Below are positions 24,693 to 33,306 of a stretch of DNA of 64,000 bases, piece after piece. The stretch is from GCA-003244245 sp963822695. Lineage in GTDB: Bacteria; Actinomycetota; Actinomycetes; Mycobacteriales; Pseudonocardiaceae. The translations under genes were made by a program, and so were the position numbers. A model generated the notes under the pieces. That model saw only the letters and a program-made list of their open reading frames with translations, searched no databases and was not told the DNA's origin. The stretch lies in contig CAWGJH010000019.1 of assembly GCA_963822695.1 (NCBI GenBank), positions 186,001 to 250,000 on the forward strand, in the 5' to 3' direction. How positions within the stretch are numbered: the stretch's first letter is position 1; the number at the start of each line of letters is the position of its first letter.

Positions 24693-24792
24693 CGGCGGTA
24701 GCCCATGCGCCGCTCAGCGGCGGTAGCCCATGCGCCGCTCAGCGGCGGTAGCCCATGCGCCGCTCAGCGGCGGTAGCCCATGCGCCGCTCAG
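24693..24792. repeat. Four tandem 25-bp repeats forming hairpins
   Basis: The unit CGGCGGTAGCCCATGCGCCG + CTCAG is repeated exactly four times and a fifth copy begins. Each unit contains GCGGCG...CGCCGC inverted halves, so the array can fold into serial hairpins. The last unit includes the stop codon of the ABC ATPase gene, which shows the array grew from that gene's 3' end. It fills the whole gap between the ATPase and enoyl-CoA hydratase genes and may act as a terminator or attenuator. Confidence 0.85.
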
Positions 24793-25619
24793 CGGCGGTG
24801 GGCGAAGAAGCGCTTGCCGAAACGCTGCAGCACGAGATCGACGCCGAAGGTCTTCGACAGGTTGTCCTCAGTCAGCACCGTCTCGAGCAGGCCCTGAGCG
24901 ACCACTGCCCCGTCTCGCATCAGCATGGCGTGCGTAAAACCCGGCGGGATCTCCTCGACATGGTGGGTCACCAGCACCGTCGCGGGGGCGTCCGGGTCGA
25001 CGGCCAACGTGGTCAGCCGGCCCAGCAGATCCTCCCGACCACCCAGATCCAGCCCAGCCGCAGGCTCGTCCAGCAGGAGCAGCTCCGGATCGGTCATCAG
25101 CGCCCTGGCGATCAGCACCCGCTTGCGCTCTCCTTCGGACAGGGTACCGAAGCGCCGCTGCGCCATCCCCCTGATGCCGAACGCAGCCAACAGCCCGGCG
25201 GCTCGCGCGCTGTCGAGATCCTCGTAGCGCTCCCGCCACCGGCCGAGCACCGCGTAGCCAGCACTGACCACCAGGTCGGACACCACCTCATCACCAGGGA
25301 TCCGGCTGGCCAGCGACGCCGAGGAGAACCCGATTCGCGGACGGAGTTCGAACACGTCAACACGACCCAGCCGTTCCCCGAGCACGTGCACCGTCCCCCG
25401 GGTCGGATGCAGCTCGGTCGCGGCCAGCCGCAGCAGGGTGGTCTTGCCGGCACCATTGGGCCCCAGCACGACCCACTTCTCGTCCAGCTCAACCCGCCAA
25501 TCCACCCGGTCAAGCAACGTGCTGGCGCCGCGCCGAACGCCCACGTCATCCATCCGCACCACGAGATCGGTCAGATCGACGGGGGTGCTGTTGGGTAGTA
25601 GCCCATCCCACGCGGTCAC
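24789..25619 (-). CDS. ABC transporter ATP-binding protein
   Basis: 276 residues from GTG 25619. Walker A GPNGAGKTT is at residues 53-61, the signature is LSEGERKR, Walker B is ELLLLDEPAAGLD, and the H-loop is VTHH. The EIPPGFTHAMLMRDG segment after the H-loop resembles YlmA/ModF-type stand-alone ATPases. No permease or binding protein is adjacent, so the substrate is unknown. It is divergent from glgX with an 80-bp gap; the stop lies in the tandem-repeat array. Confidence 0.88.
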   Translation of the reverse strand: MTAWDGLLPNSTPVDLTDLVVRMDDVGVRRGASTLLDRVDWRVELDEKWVVLGPNGAGKTTLLRLAATELHPTRGTVHVLGERLGRVDVFELRPRIGFSSASLASRIPGDEVVSDLVVSAGYAVLGRWRERYEDLDSARAAGLLAAFGIRGMAQRRFGTLSEGERKRVLIARALMTDPELLLLDEPAAGLDLGGREDLLGRLTTLAVDPDAPATVLVTHHVEEIPPGFTHAMLMRDGAVVAQGLLETVLTEDNLSKTFGVDLVLQRFGKRFFAHRR

Positions 25620-25699
25620 CCGACCATTGTGCTGATCGGCACAGTGCTGATCGACACTGGCGGGCCGGATGTCGGACCGGGCAGGCAGAATGACAGTCC

Positions 25700-27772
25700 A
25701 TGAGCCGCCCACAAGTGGGCCGACCATTCCCGCTCGGCGCACACGCCGAGGGCGGCGGGGTGCGCTTCGCGGTAGCCTCCTCGGTTGCTGAGGCCGTCGA
25801 GGTGTGCCTGTTGTCCGCGGATGGCGAGGAACTCCGAGTACCGCTGACCGAACGCACCTTCGGGGTGTGGCACGGGCTGCTGAGCGGCGTAGGTCCTGGA
25901 CAACGCTACGGCTACCGGGTATACGGACCCTGGGACCCTGCGCGTGGCCTGCGGTGCAACCCGGCCAAGCTGCTGGTTGACCCGTACACACTGCGAGTCG
26001 AGGGCACCGTGACCGACCTGCGGGCCGCGCTGGGCTACCAGGGCGATCCGGCCGGGCCGCGCTGCGACATCGACTCACGAGGCAGCGTCCCGGTGTCGGT
26101 GGTCACCGCCCGTGGCGGCCCAGACACCGGCACCCGGCCGGACGTGCCATGGGAGCAGACGGTGCTCTACGAGCTTCATGTGCGCGGCTTCACCCGCACC
26201 CATCCCGAGGTACCGCCCGAGCACCGTGGCACCTATCTGGGGCTCGCGCACCCCGCCGTGATCTCCTACCTCATCGATCTGGGGGTCACCAGCGTGGAGC
26301 TGCTGCCGGTATCCGCGTTCTGCTCCGAGCCACTCCTGCTGCGCGCCGGGTTGGCCAATTACTGGGGCTACTCACCGCTGGCCCTGCTCGCGGTGCATCC
26401 GGGATACGCCGCGGTGCCCGGGGCCGAGGTGGAAGAGTTCCGCACGATGGTGGCCGCGCTGCACGCCGCGGGACTGGAAGTCATCGTCAACGTGGTGGCC
26501 AATCACACCTGCGAGGGTGACGTGGATGGCCCCACCTTGGCCTACCGGGGGTTGGATGCGCCCGCCTACTACCTCCCGCGCGACCTCACCGGTTGCGGCA
26601 ACACCCTGGACAGCGGCTCCCCCACAGTGATCGCGCTGGTCACCGACGCGCTGCGGTACTGGGCGGCCGAGCTGGGCGTCGACGGGTTCCGGCTCGACCT
26701 GGCCAGCGTGCTGGGGCGGCCCCGGGGCAAACCGTTCGACCCGGCCGCGCCGCTCCTCACGGCGATCGGCTCCGACCCGCTGCTGCGCACCCGCAAGCTC
26801 ATCGCCGAGCCCTGGGACGTCACTCCCGACGGCTACCGGGTCGGCGGGTTCCCGGTGCATTTCAGCGAGTGGAACGGGCGCTACCGGGACGTTGTGCGTG
26901 ACTTCTGGCGCGGCGTCCCCGGCGTGAGCCAGCTCGCCTCCCGGCTGGCGGGCAGCGCGGACCTCTACGCGGCAAGCGGGCGCCGGCCGTGGGCATCGAT
27001 CAACTTCATCACCGCGCACGACGGGTTCACGCTGCGCGATCTGGTCTCCTACAACCGCAAACACAACGAGGCCAACGGTGAGGGCGGCGCCGACGGCACC
27101 GACGACAACCGGTCCTGGAACTGCGGTGTCGAGGGGGAGACCGAGGATCCGGCGGTGCGCGGCCTGCGCAGCCGCCAGGCCCGCAACCTGCTGGCTACCT
27201 TGGTGCTGTCCACCGGCACCCCGATGCTGCTGGCCGGCGATGAGCGCTGGCGCACCCAGCACGGCAACAACAACCCATACCGGCTCGATGACGCGACCTC
27301 GTGGCTGGACTGGTCCGCGAAGCCGGACACCCAGATGATGACCGCGTTCACTCGCCACCTCCTCGCGCTGCGCAACACGACGCCCGCGCTGCACCAACCG
27401 GAGTTCTTCGACGGCCGTACCACCCCTAGCGACACCCCCGACCTGGTCTGGTTCCGTCCCGACGGTCACGTCATGGAGCTCGACGACTGGCGAGACGGCC
27501 ATCGGCAGACCCTCAGCATGTGGATCAACGGCGCCACCGTGCGGTCCCACCCGCCGCCACCGGCCACCGACTCGTGGCTGCTGGTGTTACACGCCGGTCC
27601 GCACCCGATCATGGTCACGCTGCCGGGCCCGGAATACGGCGAACGGTACAAGCCGGTGCTGGATACCGGGTCCCCGGACGGCGGGCCCACCCACCCACGA
27701 AGCAGACGCCCCGGCACCCGGACAACGGTCCCGGCCCGAAGTCTCCTGGTCTTCCGGGCGGTGCGGCCCTAG
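25700..27772 (+). CDS. glgX: Glycogen debranching enzyme GlgX
   Basis: 690 residues. N-terminal CBM48 domain (LGAHAEGGGVRFAVASSVAE), then a GH13 barrel with the catalytic residues Asp333 in DGFRLDLASVLG, Glu370 in LIAEPWDV and Asp441 in FITAHDGFTLRDLV. It hydrolyses alpha-1,6 branches of limit dextrins after phosphorylase action and releases maltotetraose-type chains. The GlgX-specific YNRKHNEANGEGG...DDNRSWNCG stretch is present, which separates it from TreX-like isoamylases only loosely. Its last 4 bases overlap the convergent glgP stop. Confidence 0.95.
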   Translation: MSRPQVGRPFPLGAHAEGGGVRFAVASSVAEAVEVCLLSADGEELRVPLTERTFGVWHGLLSGVGPGQRYGYRVYGPWDPARGLRCNPAKLLVDPYTLRVEGTVTDLRAALGYQGDPAGPRCDIDSRGSVPVSVVTARGGPDTGTRPDVPWEQTVLYELHVRGFTRTHPEVPPEHRGTYLGLAHPAVISYLIDLGVTSVELLPVSAFCSEPLLLRAGLANYWGYSPLALLAVHPGYAAVPGAEVEEFRTMVAALHAAGLEVIVNVVANHTCEGDVDGPTLAYRGLDAPAYYLPRDLTGCGNTLDSGSPTVIALVTDALRYWAAELGVDGFRLDLASVLGRPRGKPFDPAAPLLTAIGSDPLLRTRKLIAEPWDVTPDGYRVGGFPVHFSEWNGRYRDVVRDFWRGVPGVSQLASRLAGSADLYAASGRRPWASINFITAHDGFTLRDLVSYNRKHNEANGEGGADGTDDNRSWNCGVEGETEDPAVRGLRSRQARNLLATLVLSTGTPMLLAGDERWRTQHGNNNPYRLDDATSWLDWSAKPDTQMMTAFTRHLLALRNTTPALHQPEFFDGRTTPSDTPDLVWFRPDGHVMELDDWRDGHRQTLSMWINGATVRSHPPPPATDSWLLVLHAGPHPIMVTLPGPEYGERYKPVLDTGSPDGGPTHPRSRRPGTRTTVPARSLLVFRAVRP

Positions 27773-30342
27773 GTGGCCAGATGGAGCAGGCCGAACTCGG
27801 CGGGGGAGGCCATCAAGGGATGCTGCGGCAGGACGCGCACGGTGTACCCGAGCAGCCCGGCGTGTGGCAGCCGCACAGTCGCCTCGAATCGCGCCCCCTC
27901 GCCGTCCCCATCGGAACAGTCGCGAGTGCTGACCGGCTTCATGGTCACCACAAATGGGTCCCGCAGCTCGTCGCGGTCGTCAACCCGACCGACGATGGCC
28001 TGGACGTCCACATCGCAGGGCTGCAGCCCGGCCAGCGCGACCGCCGCGCGGACAGTCATCTCCGAGCCCAGCTCCGGTATGTCGGGCAGGCCCGAGATGT
28101 CCACCTGCGCGACTCGAACCTGGGGCCAGGCGGCATGGACCCGCGACCGGTACTCGGCCAGCATGCGCGCCCCAGCAAAGGAGTCGGCGAGCACCCCCGC
28201 GGCCGAGCTGGCGGCCGGCGCGTAGAGGCGTGCTACGTACTCCTGCACCATCCGGTTGGCCTGGACCTGTGGGCACAGCGAGGCCAGGGTGTGGCGCACC
28301 ATGGATACCCAGCGGGCCGGCACACCGTCAACGTCACGGTCGTAGAACCGGGGGGTGACCTGCGTGGCGATCAACTCGTACAGCGCGTGCGCTTCCAGGG
28401 TGTCGCGCCGCTCCGGATTCTCGACGCCGTCCGCGGTCGGGATCGCCCAGCCGTTCTCGCCGTCGTAGAACTCGTCCCACCAGCCGTCCCGGATGGACAG
28501 GTTCAGCCCACCGTTGAGCGCGGATTTCATCCCCGAGGTGCCGCACGCCTCCAACGGCCGCAACGGGTTGTTCAGCCACACGTCGCATCCCCAGTACAGG
28601 TAGCGGGCCATCGACATGTCGTAGTCGGGCAGGAACACCATCCGGTGCCGCACGTCCGGTGCGTCGGCGAACCGCACGACCTGCTGGATCAGCGCCTTGC
28701 CCCCGTCATCAGCAGGGTGTGATTTGCCGGCGATGATCAGCTGCACTGGGTGCTCGGGGTCCAGCAGCAGTGCCCGGAGCCGTTCGGGGTCGCGCAGCAT
28801 CAGGGTGAGCCGCTTGTAGGTGGGCACCCGGCGGGCGAAACCCATGGTGAGCACGTGGGGGTCGAAGACCCGCGACGTCCAGCCCAGCTCCGGCGCGGAG
28901 GCGCCGCGCTCCAGCCAGGCGGCCCGGACCCGCCTGCGCACCTCGTCCACCAGCATGGCACGCAGCACGCAGCGCAGGTCCCACAGCAAGGTGTCGGAAG
29001 CCTGCAGAGCCGCACTGCCGTTGTCGGACTCGCCGAGCAGGCCGGCGATCTCCCGTGCCGCCCAGGTCGGACCGTGCACCCCGTTGGTGACCGAGCCGAT
29101 GGGCACCTCATCGACGTCGAACTCCGGCCACAGTCCGCGGAACATCACCCGGGACACGGCGCCATGCAACTGCGAGACGCCGTTGGCACGCTGGGCCAGC
29201 CGCAAACCCATATGCGCCATGTTGAACATTCCTGGGCTGTCCTCGGTGCCCAGCTCCAGCACGCGGTTGACGTCAACGCCGGGCAGCAGCGCAGCCTCGC
29301 CTGATGACCCGACGAAGTGGTGCCGCACCAGGCCCACGGGGAAGCGATCGATCCCGGCGGGCACCGGGGTGTGCGTGGTGAACACGGTGCCGGCGCGCAC
29401 CGCCGTCAATGCCTCGTCGAAGCTCAGCCCTTCGCCGCTGATCAGCTCACGGATCCGTTCCAGACCAAGAAACCCGGCGTGGCCTTCGTTGGTGTGGAAC
29501 ACCTCGGGTTCGGGATGACCGGTGAGCTGGCAGAACAGCCGGACGGCGCGGACCCCGCCGATCCCGGCGAGGATCTCCTGCGTGATCCGGTGCTCCTGGT
29601 CGCCGCCGTAGAGCCGGTCGGTGACCCCGCGCAGATCATCCGGATTGTCCTCGATGTCCCCAGCGATGAAGTCACTGTCCAGCAGCAGCAACGGCACCCG
29701 CCCGACGTCGGCCCGCCAGATCCGCGCCCGCAGCACCCGACCACCGGGCATGGTGACGTGCACCAGCAGCGGTGCGCCGGTGGCGTCGGCCACCAGGCGC
29801 AGCGGCAGGCCCTGCGGGTCCAGCGCCGGATAGTGCTCCAGTTGCCAGCCGTCCAGCGACAACGACTGGCGGAAGTAGCCCGAGCGGTAGAGCAACCCGA
29901 CCCCGATCAGCGGCACCCCCAGGTCCGATGCGGCCTTGAGATGATCGCCCGCCAGCACGCCCAGGCCGCCGGAGTAGAACGGCAACACCTCGGAGACGCC
30001 GAACTCCATGGAGAAGTAGGCGATTGCCGCAGGCAGTGCCTCCGGCCGCAGCTGGTACCACCGAGGTTCGTCGAGGTAGGAGCGCAGGTCCTGGGCGAGC
30101 GCTCTGGTCCGGGCCACCACGGTCTCGTCGGCGGCCAGCGCGCTGAGCCGCTGGGTGGAGATCTCCCCGAGCAACCGCACCGGATCCCCGTTGACGACGG
30201 CCCAGGTGCGCTCGTCCAGCGAGGCGAACAGATCCTGAGTCGGTGGGTGCCAGGTCCAGCGCAGATTGGTGGCCAGCGTCTCCAGCGGTGCCAGCGGCTC
30301 CGGTAGCTGGGCACGGACGGTGAACCGGCGCAGTGCTCTCAT
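27769..30342 (-). CDS. glgP: Alpha-glucan phosphorylase GlgP
   Basis: 857 residues of the bacterial alpha-glucan phosphorylase type with an N-terminal DUF3417 segment (LPEPLAPLETLATNLRWTWH). The pyridoxal-phosphate lysine is Lys606 in GTSGMKSALNGGLN, followed by LSIRDGWWDE. It releases glucose-1-phosphate from the non-reducing ends of glycogen or maltodextrins. Convergent with glgX, with overlapping stops, and divergent from glgE, so the three share the glucan-turnover locus. Length and motifs are normal for actinobacteria. Confidence 0.95.
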   Translation of the reverse strand: MRALRRFTVRAQLPEPLAPLETLATNLRWTWHPPTQDLFASLDERTWAVVNGDPVRLLGEISTQRLSALAADETVVARTRALAQDLRSYLDEPRWYQLRPEALPAAIAYFSMEFGVSEVLPFYSGGLGVLAGDHLKAASDLGVPLIGVGLLYRSGYFRQSLSLDGWQLEHYPALDPQGLPLRLVADATGAPLLVHVTMPGGRVLRARIWRADVGRVPLLLLDSDFIAGDIEDNPDDLRGVTDRLYGGDQEHRITQEILAGIGGVRAVRLFCQLTGHPEPEVFHTNEGHAGFLGLERIRELISGEGLSFDEALTAVRAGTVFTTHTPVPAGIDRFPVGLVRHHFVGSSGEAALLPGVDVNRVLELGTEDSPGMFNMAHMGLRLAQRANGVSQLHGAVSRVMFRGLWPEFDVDEVPIGSVTNGVHGPTWAAREIAGLLGESDNGSAALQASDTLLWDLRCVLRAMLVDEVRRRVRAAWLERGASAPELGWTSRVFDPHVLTMGFARRVPTYKRLTLMLRDPERLRALLLDPEHPVQLIIAGKSHPADDGGKALIQQVVRFADAPDVRHRMVFLPDYDMSMARYLYWGCDVWLNNPLRPLEACGTSGMKSALNGGLNLSIRDGWWDEFYDGENGWAIPTADGVENPERRDTLEAHALYELIATQVTPRFYDRDVDGVPARWVSMVRHTLASLCPQVQANRMVQEYVARLYAPAASSAAGVLADSFAGARMLAEYRSRVHAAWPQVRVAQVDISGLPDIPELGSEMTVRAAVALAGLQPCDVDVQAIVGRVDDRDELRDPFVVTMKPVSTRDCSDGDGEGARFEATVRLPHAGLLGYTVRVLPQHPLMASPAEFGLLHLAT

Positions 30343-30545
30343 GAGCGGACTTTATCCCGGGACCCTCCCGCCGTACCGGAACCCAGCTCGTCAGGTCTCA
30401 CAACGCCCGATTAGTGCGGCCTGCGTCGAGGCTCCGGTCACGCGGCCAGGTTGCGGTCGGGAGTGTGTCACATCCGGCGCGCATCGGAGGGCCGCTACCG
30501 GCAGACTGGGCAGTGGTCTGGGAACCGACGGGGAAGAGGCTTGCG

Positions 30546-32522
30546 GTGAGTGGTCGGATCGCCATCGACGACGTGACGCCCGTGGTCTCCTGCGGGCGGT
30601 ACCCCAGCAAAGCGGTGGTCGGCGAGCACGTTCCGGTCCGCGCCACGGTGTGGCGCGAGGGGCACGACGCGGTGGGCGCCACGGTGGTCTGGCACAGTCC
30701 CGGCACGGCGCCGGCCTGTCAGGTTCGGATGCAGCCTGGACCACCGGGCACCGACCAGTTCGCCGCGACCGTGGTGCCTGACCAGGTGGGCTGGTGGAGT
30801 TTCCGGGTGGATGGCTGGGCCGATCCCTGGGAGACCTGGCGGCACGCGATCGACGTGAAGATCGACGCCGGCCAGACCGCGTCCGAGCTGGACAACGACC
30901 TGCACGTCGGCGCCATGCTGCTGGAGCGAGCGGCCCGCCGTCCCGGCCAGGGAGCCAACCGGGTGGCGCTGGCCGCCGCGGCGGCGGCGTTGCGGGACGC
31001 CAGGCGTCCCCTCGACGAGCGGGTCGGGCCGGCGCTCGCGGCACCGGTGACCCAGATCCTGACCACCGACCCACTCCGTGACCTGATCACCCGGGGCACT
31101 ACCCACAAGGTGTGGGTAGATCGTCCCCGGGCGCTGTTCAGTTCCTGGTATGAGTTCTTCCCGCGATCCACCGGCGGCTGGGACGACCACGGCAACCCGG
31201 TGCACGGAACCTTCGCGACCGCCACCCGTGAGCTGGATCGGATCGCCGGGATGGGCTTCGATGTGGTGTACCTTCCGCCGATCCACCCGATCGGCGAGGT
31301 CCACCGCAAGGGCTCCAACAACACCATGCACGCCGAACCTGACGACGTCGGCTCACCGTGGGCGATCGGTTCGGCCGAGGGCGGGCACGATGCGCTGCAC
31401 CCCCAGCTGGGCACCTTCGAGGACTTCGAGGCCTTCGTCGCCAGGGCCGGCGAGCTCGGCATGGAGGTCGCGCTGGACTTCGCGCTGCAGTGCGCGCCGG
31501 ATCACCCCTGGGCCAAGGAGCACCAGGAGTGGTTCACCACCCGCCCGGACGGGACGATCGCCTACGCGGAGAACCCACCCAAGCGCTACCAGGACATCTA
31601 CCCGCTCAGCTTCGACTCCGACCCCCGCGGCGCGTACGCCGAGATGCTGCGGGTGATGCTGTTCTGGGTGCAGCGCGGGGTGCGGATCTTCCGAGTGGAC
31701 AACCCGCACACCAAGCCGCCGAACTTCTGGCAGTGGCTGATCTGGCAGGTCAAGGACCGTTACCCGGATGTGCTATTTCTGTCCGAGGCGTTCACCACCC
31801 CGGCTCGGCTCTATGGCTTGGCCCGGCTGGGCTTCACCCAGTCCTACACCTATTTCACCTGGCGCACCGGCAAACAGGAGCTCACCGAGTACGGAACGGA
31901 GCTGGCGTCCAGAGTGGACGAGATGCGGCCGAACTTCTTCGTCAACACTCCGGACATCCTGCACGCGTCACTGCAGCAGGGCGGGCCTGGCATGTTCGCC
32001 ATCCGGGCCGCGCTGGCCGCCACGTTGTCTCCCTCCTGGGGGGTCTACGCCGGCTTCGAGCTCTTCGAGAACACGCCGTTGGCGCCGGGTAGCGAGGAGT
32101 ACCTGAACAGCGAGAAATACCAGCTGCGCCCCCGAAATTTCGCCGCCGCGCTGGCGCAGGGGCGCTCCCTGGAACCATGGATCACCCGGCTCAACGCGAT
32201 CCGGCGGGCGCACCCCGCCCTGCAACAGCTACGCACCCTGCGGTTTTACCGCACCGACCACGACTCACTACTGGCGTATTCCAAAACCGATCCCGCCACC
32301 AGTGACACCGTGATCTGCGTGATAACCCTGGAGCCGTTCATCACAGTGAGCGGGATGGTCTGGCTGGACCTGCCGGCGCTGGGCATGGACCGGCAGGACC
32401 GCTTTCTCGCCCACGATGAGGTCAGCGGTGAGACCTACGACTGGGGGCAGGTCAACTATGTGCAACTTCAACCTTGGCGGGCGGTGGCCCACATCCTCGA
32501 TGTGCGCCTTCGGCGCCCGTGA
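30546..32522 (+). CDS. glgE: Alpha-1,4-glucan:maltose-1-phosphate maltosyltransferase GlgE
   Basis: About 658 residues from GTG 30546, where the sequence SGRIAIDDVTPVVSCGRYPS aligns with the known N-terminus; the longer open frame to 30414 is probably untranslated. GH13_3 features: GMGFDVVYLPPIHPIGEVHR, RKGSNNTMHAEPDDVGSPWA, nucleophile Asp385 in RIFRVDNPHTKPPNFW, Glu414 in LFLSEAFTTP and Asp470 in NTPDILH. It transfers maltosyl units from maltose-1-phosphate to glucan. The stop codon is embedded in a 14-bp hairpin. Treated as a drug target in Mycobacterium, where it is essential. Confidence 0.95.
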   Translation: MSGRIAIDDVTPVVSCGRYPSKAVVGEHVPVRATVWREGHDAVGATVVWHSPGTAPACQVRMQPGPPGTDQFAATVVPDQVGWWSFRVDGWADPWETWRHAIDVKIDAGQTASELDNDLHVGAMLLERAARRPGQGANRVALAAAAAALRDARRPLDERVGPALAAPVTQILTTDPLRDLITRGTTHKVWVDRPRALFSSWYEFFPRSTGGWDDHGNPVHGTFATATRELDRIAGMGFDVVYLPPIHPIGEVHRKGSNNTMHAEPDDVGSPWAIGSAEGGHDALHPQLGTFEDFEAFVARAGELGMEVALDFALQCAPDHPWAKEHQEWFTTRPDGTIAYAENPPKRYQDIYPLSFDSDPRGAYAEMLRVMLFWVQRGVRIFRVDNPHTKPPNFWQWLIWQVKDRYPDVLFLSEAFTTPARLYGLARLGFTQSYTYFTWRTGKQELTEYGTELASRVDEMRPNFFVNTPDILHASLQQGGPGMFAIRAALAATLSPSWGVYAGFELFENTPLAPGSEEYLNSEKYQLRPRNFAAALAQGRSLEPWITRLNAIRRAHPALQQLRTLRFYRTDHDSLLAYSKTDPATSDTVICVITLEPFITVSGMVWLDLPALGMDRQDRFLAHDEVSGETYDWGQVNYVQLQPWRAVAHILDVRLRRP

Positions 32523-32558
32523 GTGGCGATGCTAGCCCTGACTCGCATCGCCACTCAC
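32519..32558. terminator. 14-bp hairpin spanning the glgE stop
   Basis: GTGAGTGGCGATGC and its exact inverse GCATCGCCACTCAC are separated by 12 bases. The TGA of glgE lies within the left arm. There is no U-tract, as is usual in high-GC actinomycetes. A closely related hairpin with the same GTGAGTGGC arm occurs at the crtU stop (34,863-34,902). Confidence 0.75.
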
Positions 32559-32584
32559 GGGTTGTCCACAGCTAGGCTGCGCTC

Positions 32585-33286
32585 GTGACGATCGACGTGC
32601 TGAGCGAGTTCGACGCTGCCGCAGCCGGTTACGATCGGCTGGTCGGGGCGAGCCCGGGCTATCACAGCAACCTGTCCCGCTCCGCCCGCCGGATGCAGCT
32701 GCCCAGCGACGGCGCCGGGTTGCACCTGCTGGACCTGGGTTGTGGGACGGGGGCGTCTACTGTGGCACTGCTGGCGGCAGCACCCCAGGCCACGATCACC
32801 GCAGTGGACGCATCGGCCGGCATGCTCGCCAAAGCCCGGCAGGCTGACTGGCCGGCACGGGTGTCGTTCGTGCACGCCCGGGCCGAGGAACTCACCGCCG
32901 TCGGGGTGCATGGGCCATTCGACGGGATCTTCGCCGCCTACCTGGTGCGCAACCTGTCTGATCCCGACTCGGTGCTAGCCGGGCTGCGCGAGGAGCTGGC
33001 GCCAGGAGCACCGCTGGCGGTACACGACTACGCCCTCGACGGTCGGGTGCGGAGCCGGGCGATCTGGACCGCAGTGTGCTGGAGCGTGATCATCCCAGCC
33101 GGGAAGGTGGTCACCGGTCGGGCCGGGCTCTACCGCTACCTGTGGCGCAGTGTGCTGCGTTTCGACACTGCGGACGCGCTAGCCAGGCGGCTGCGCGGGC
33201 ACGGCCTGGTCGACACCCAGATCGCCACGATGCCAGGCTGGGAACGCGGCATCGTGCACACCGTGGTGGCCAGGCGACCAGTGTGA
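32585..33286 (+). CDS. Class I SAM methyltransferase, CrtT-like
   Basis: 233 residues from GTG 32585. Motif I LLDLGCGTGAS is at 48-58, the acidic motif is AVDASAGMLAKA, and the motif III-like part is ELAPGAPLAVHDYAL. The C-terminus contains RAGLYRYLWRSVLRFDTADA. It resembles the UbiE/COQ5-like methyltransferase called CrtT that accompanies CrtU in the isorenieratene clusters of Streptomyces. The next gene is CrtU 20 nt downstream, which supports that reading. The substrate of CrtT is not well established. An unrelated small-molecule methyltransferase is the alternative. Confidence 0.7.
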   Translation: MTIDVLSEFDAAAAGYDRLVGASPGYHSNLSRSARRMQLPSDGAGLHLLDLGCGTGASTVALLAAAPQATITAVDASAGMLAKARQADWPARVSFVHARAEELTAVGVHGPFDGIFAAYLVRNLSDPDSVLAGLREELAPGAPLAVHDYALDGRVRSRAIWTAVCWSVIIPAGKVVTGRAGLYRYLWRSVLRFDTADALARRLRGHGLVDTQIATMPGWERGIVHTVVARRPV

Positions 33287-33306
33287 GACCGCGAGGCGGC
33301 AACGGC

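Noticed and set aside
24693..24792. Tandem repeats as a possible CRISPR array
   Set aside because: The 25-bp units are directly adjacent with no spacers and include a gene's stop codon.
26372..27550. Long antisense ORF (392 codons) opposite glgX
   Set aside because: It is a GC-bias shadow: same codon phase complement of a well-conserved enzyme, His/Gln/Val-rich, no motifs. The same holds for antisense ORFs opposite treS, mak, glgB, icmA and ccr.
30414..30545. 44-codon N-terminal extension of GlgE
   Set aside because: Similarity to known GlgE starts close to GTG 30,546; the extension has no conserved features.
33076..33306. 77-codon N-terminal extension of CrtU inside the methyltransferase gene
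   Set aside because: It overlaps a real gene in another frame and lies before the dinucleotide-binding motif without a family counterpart.
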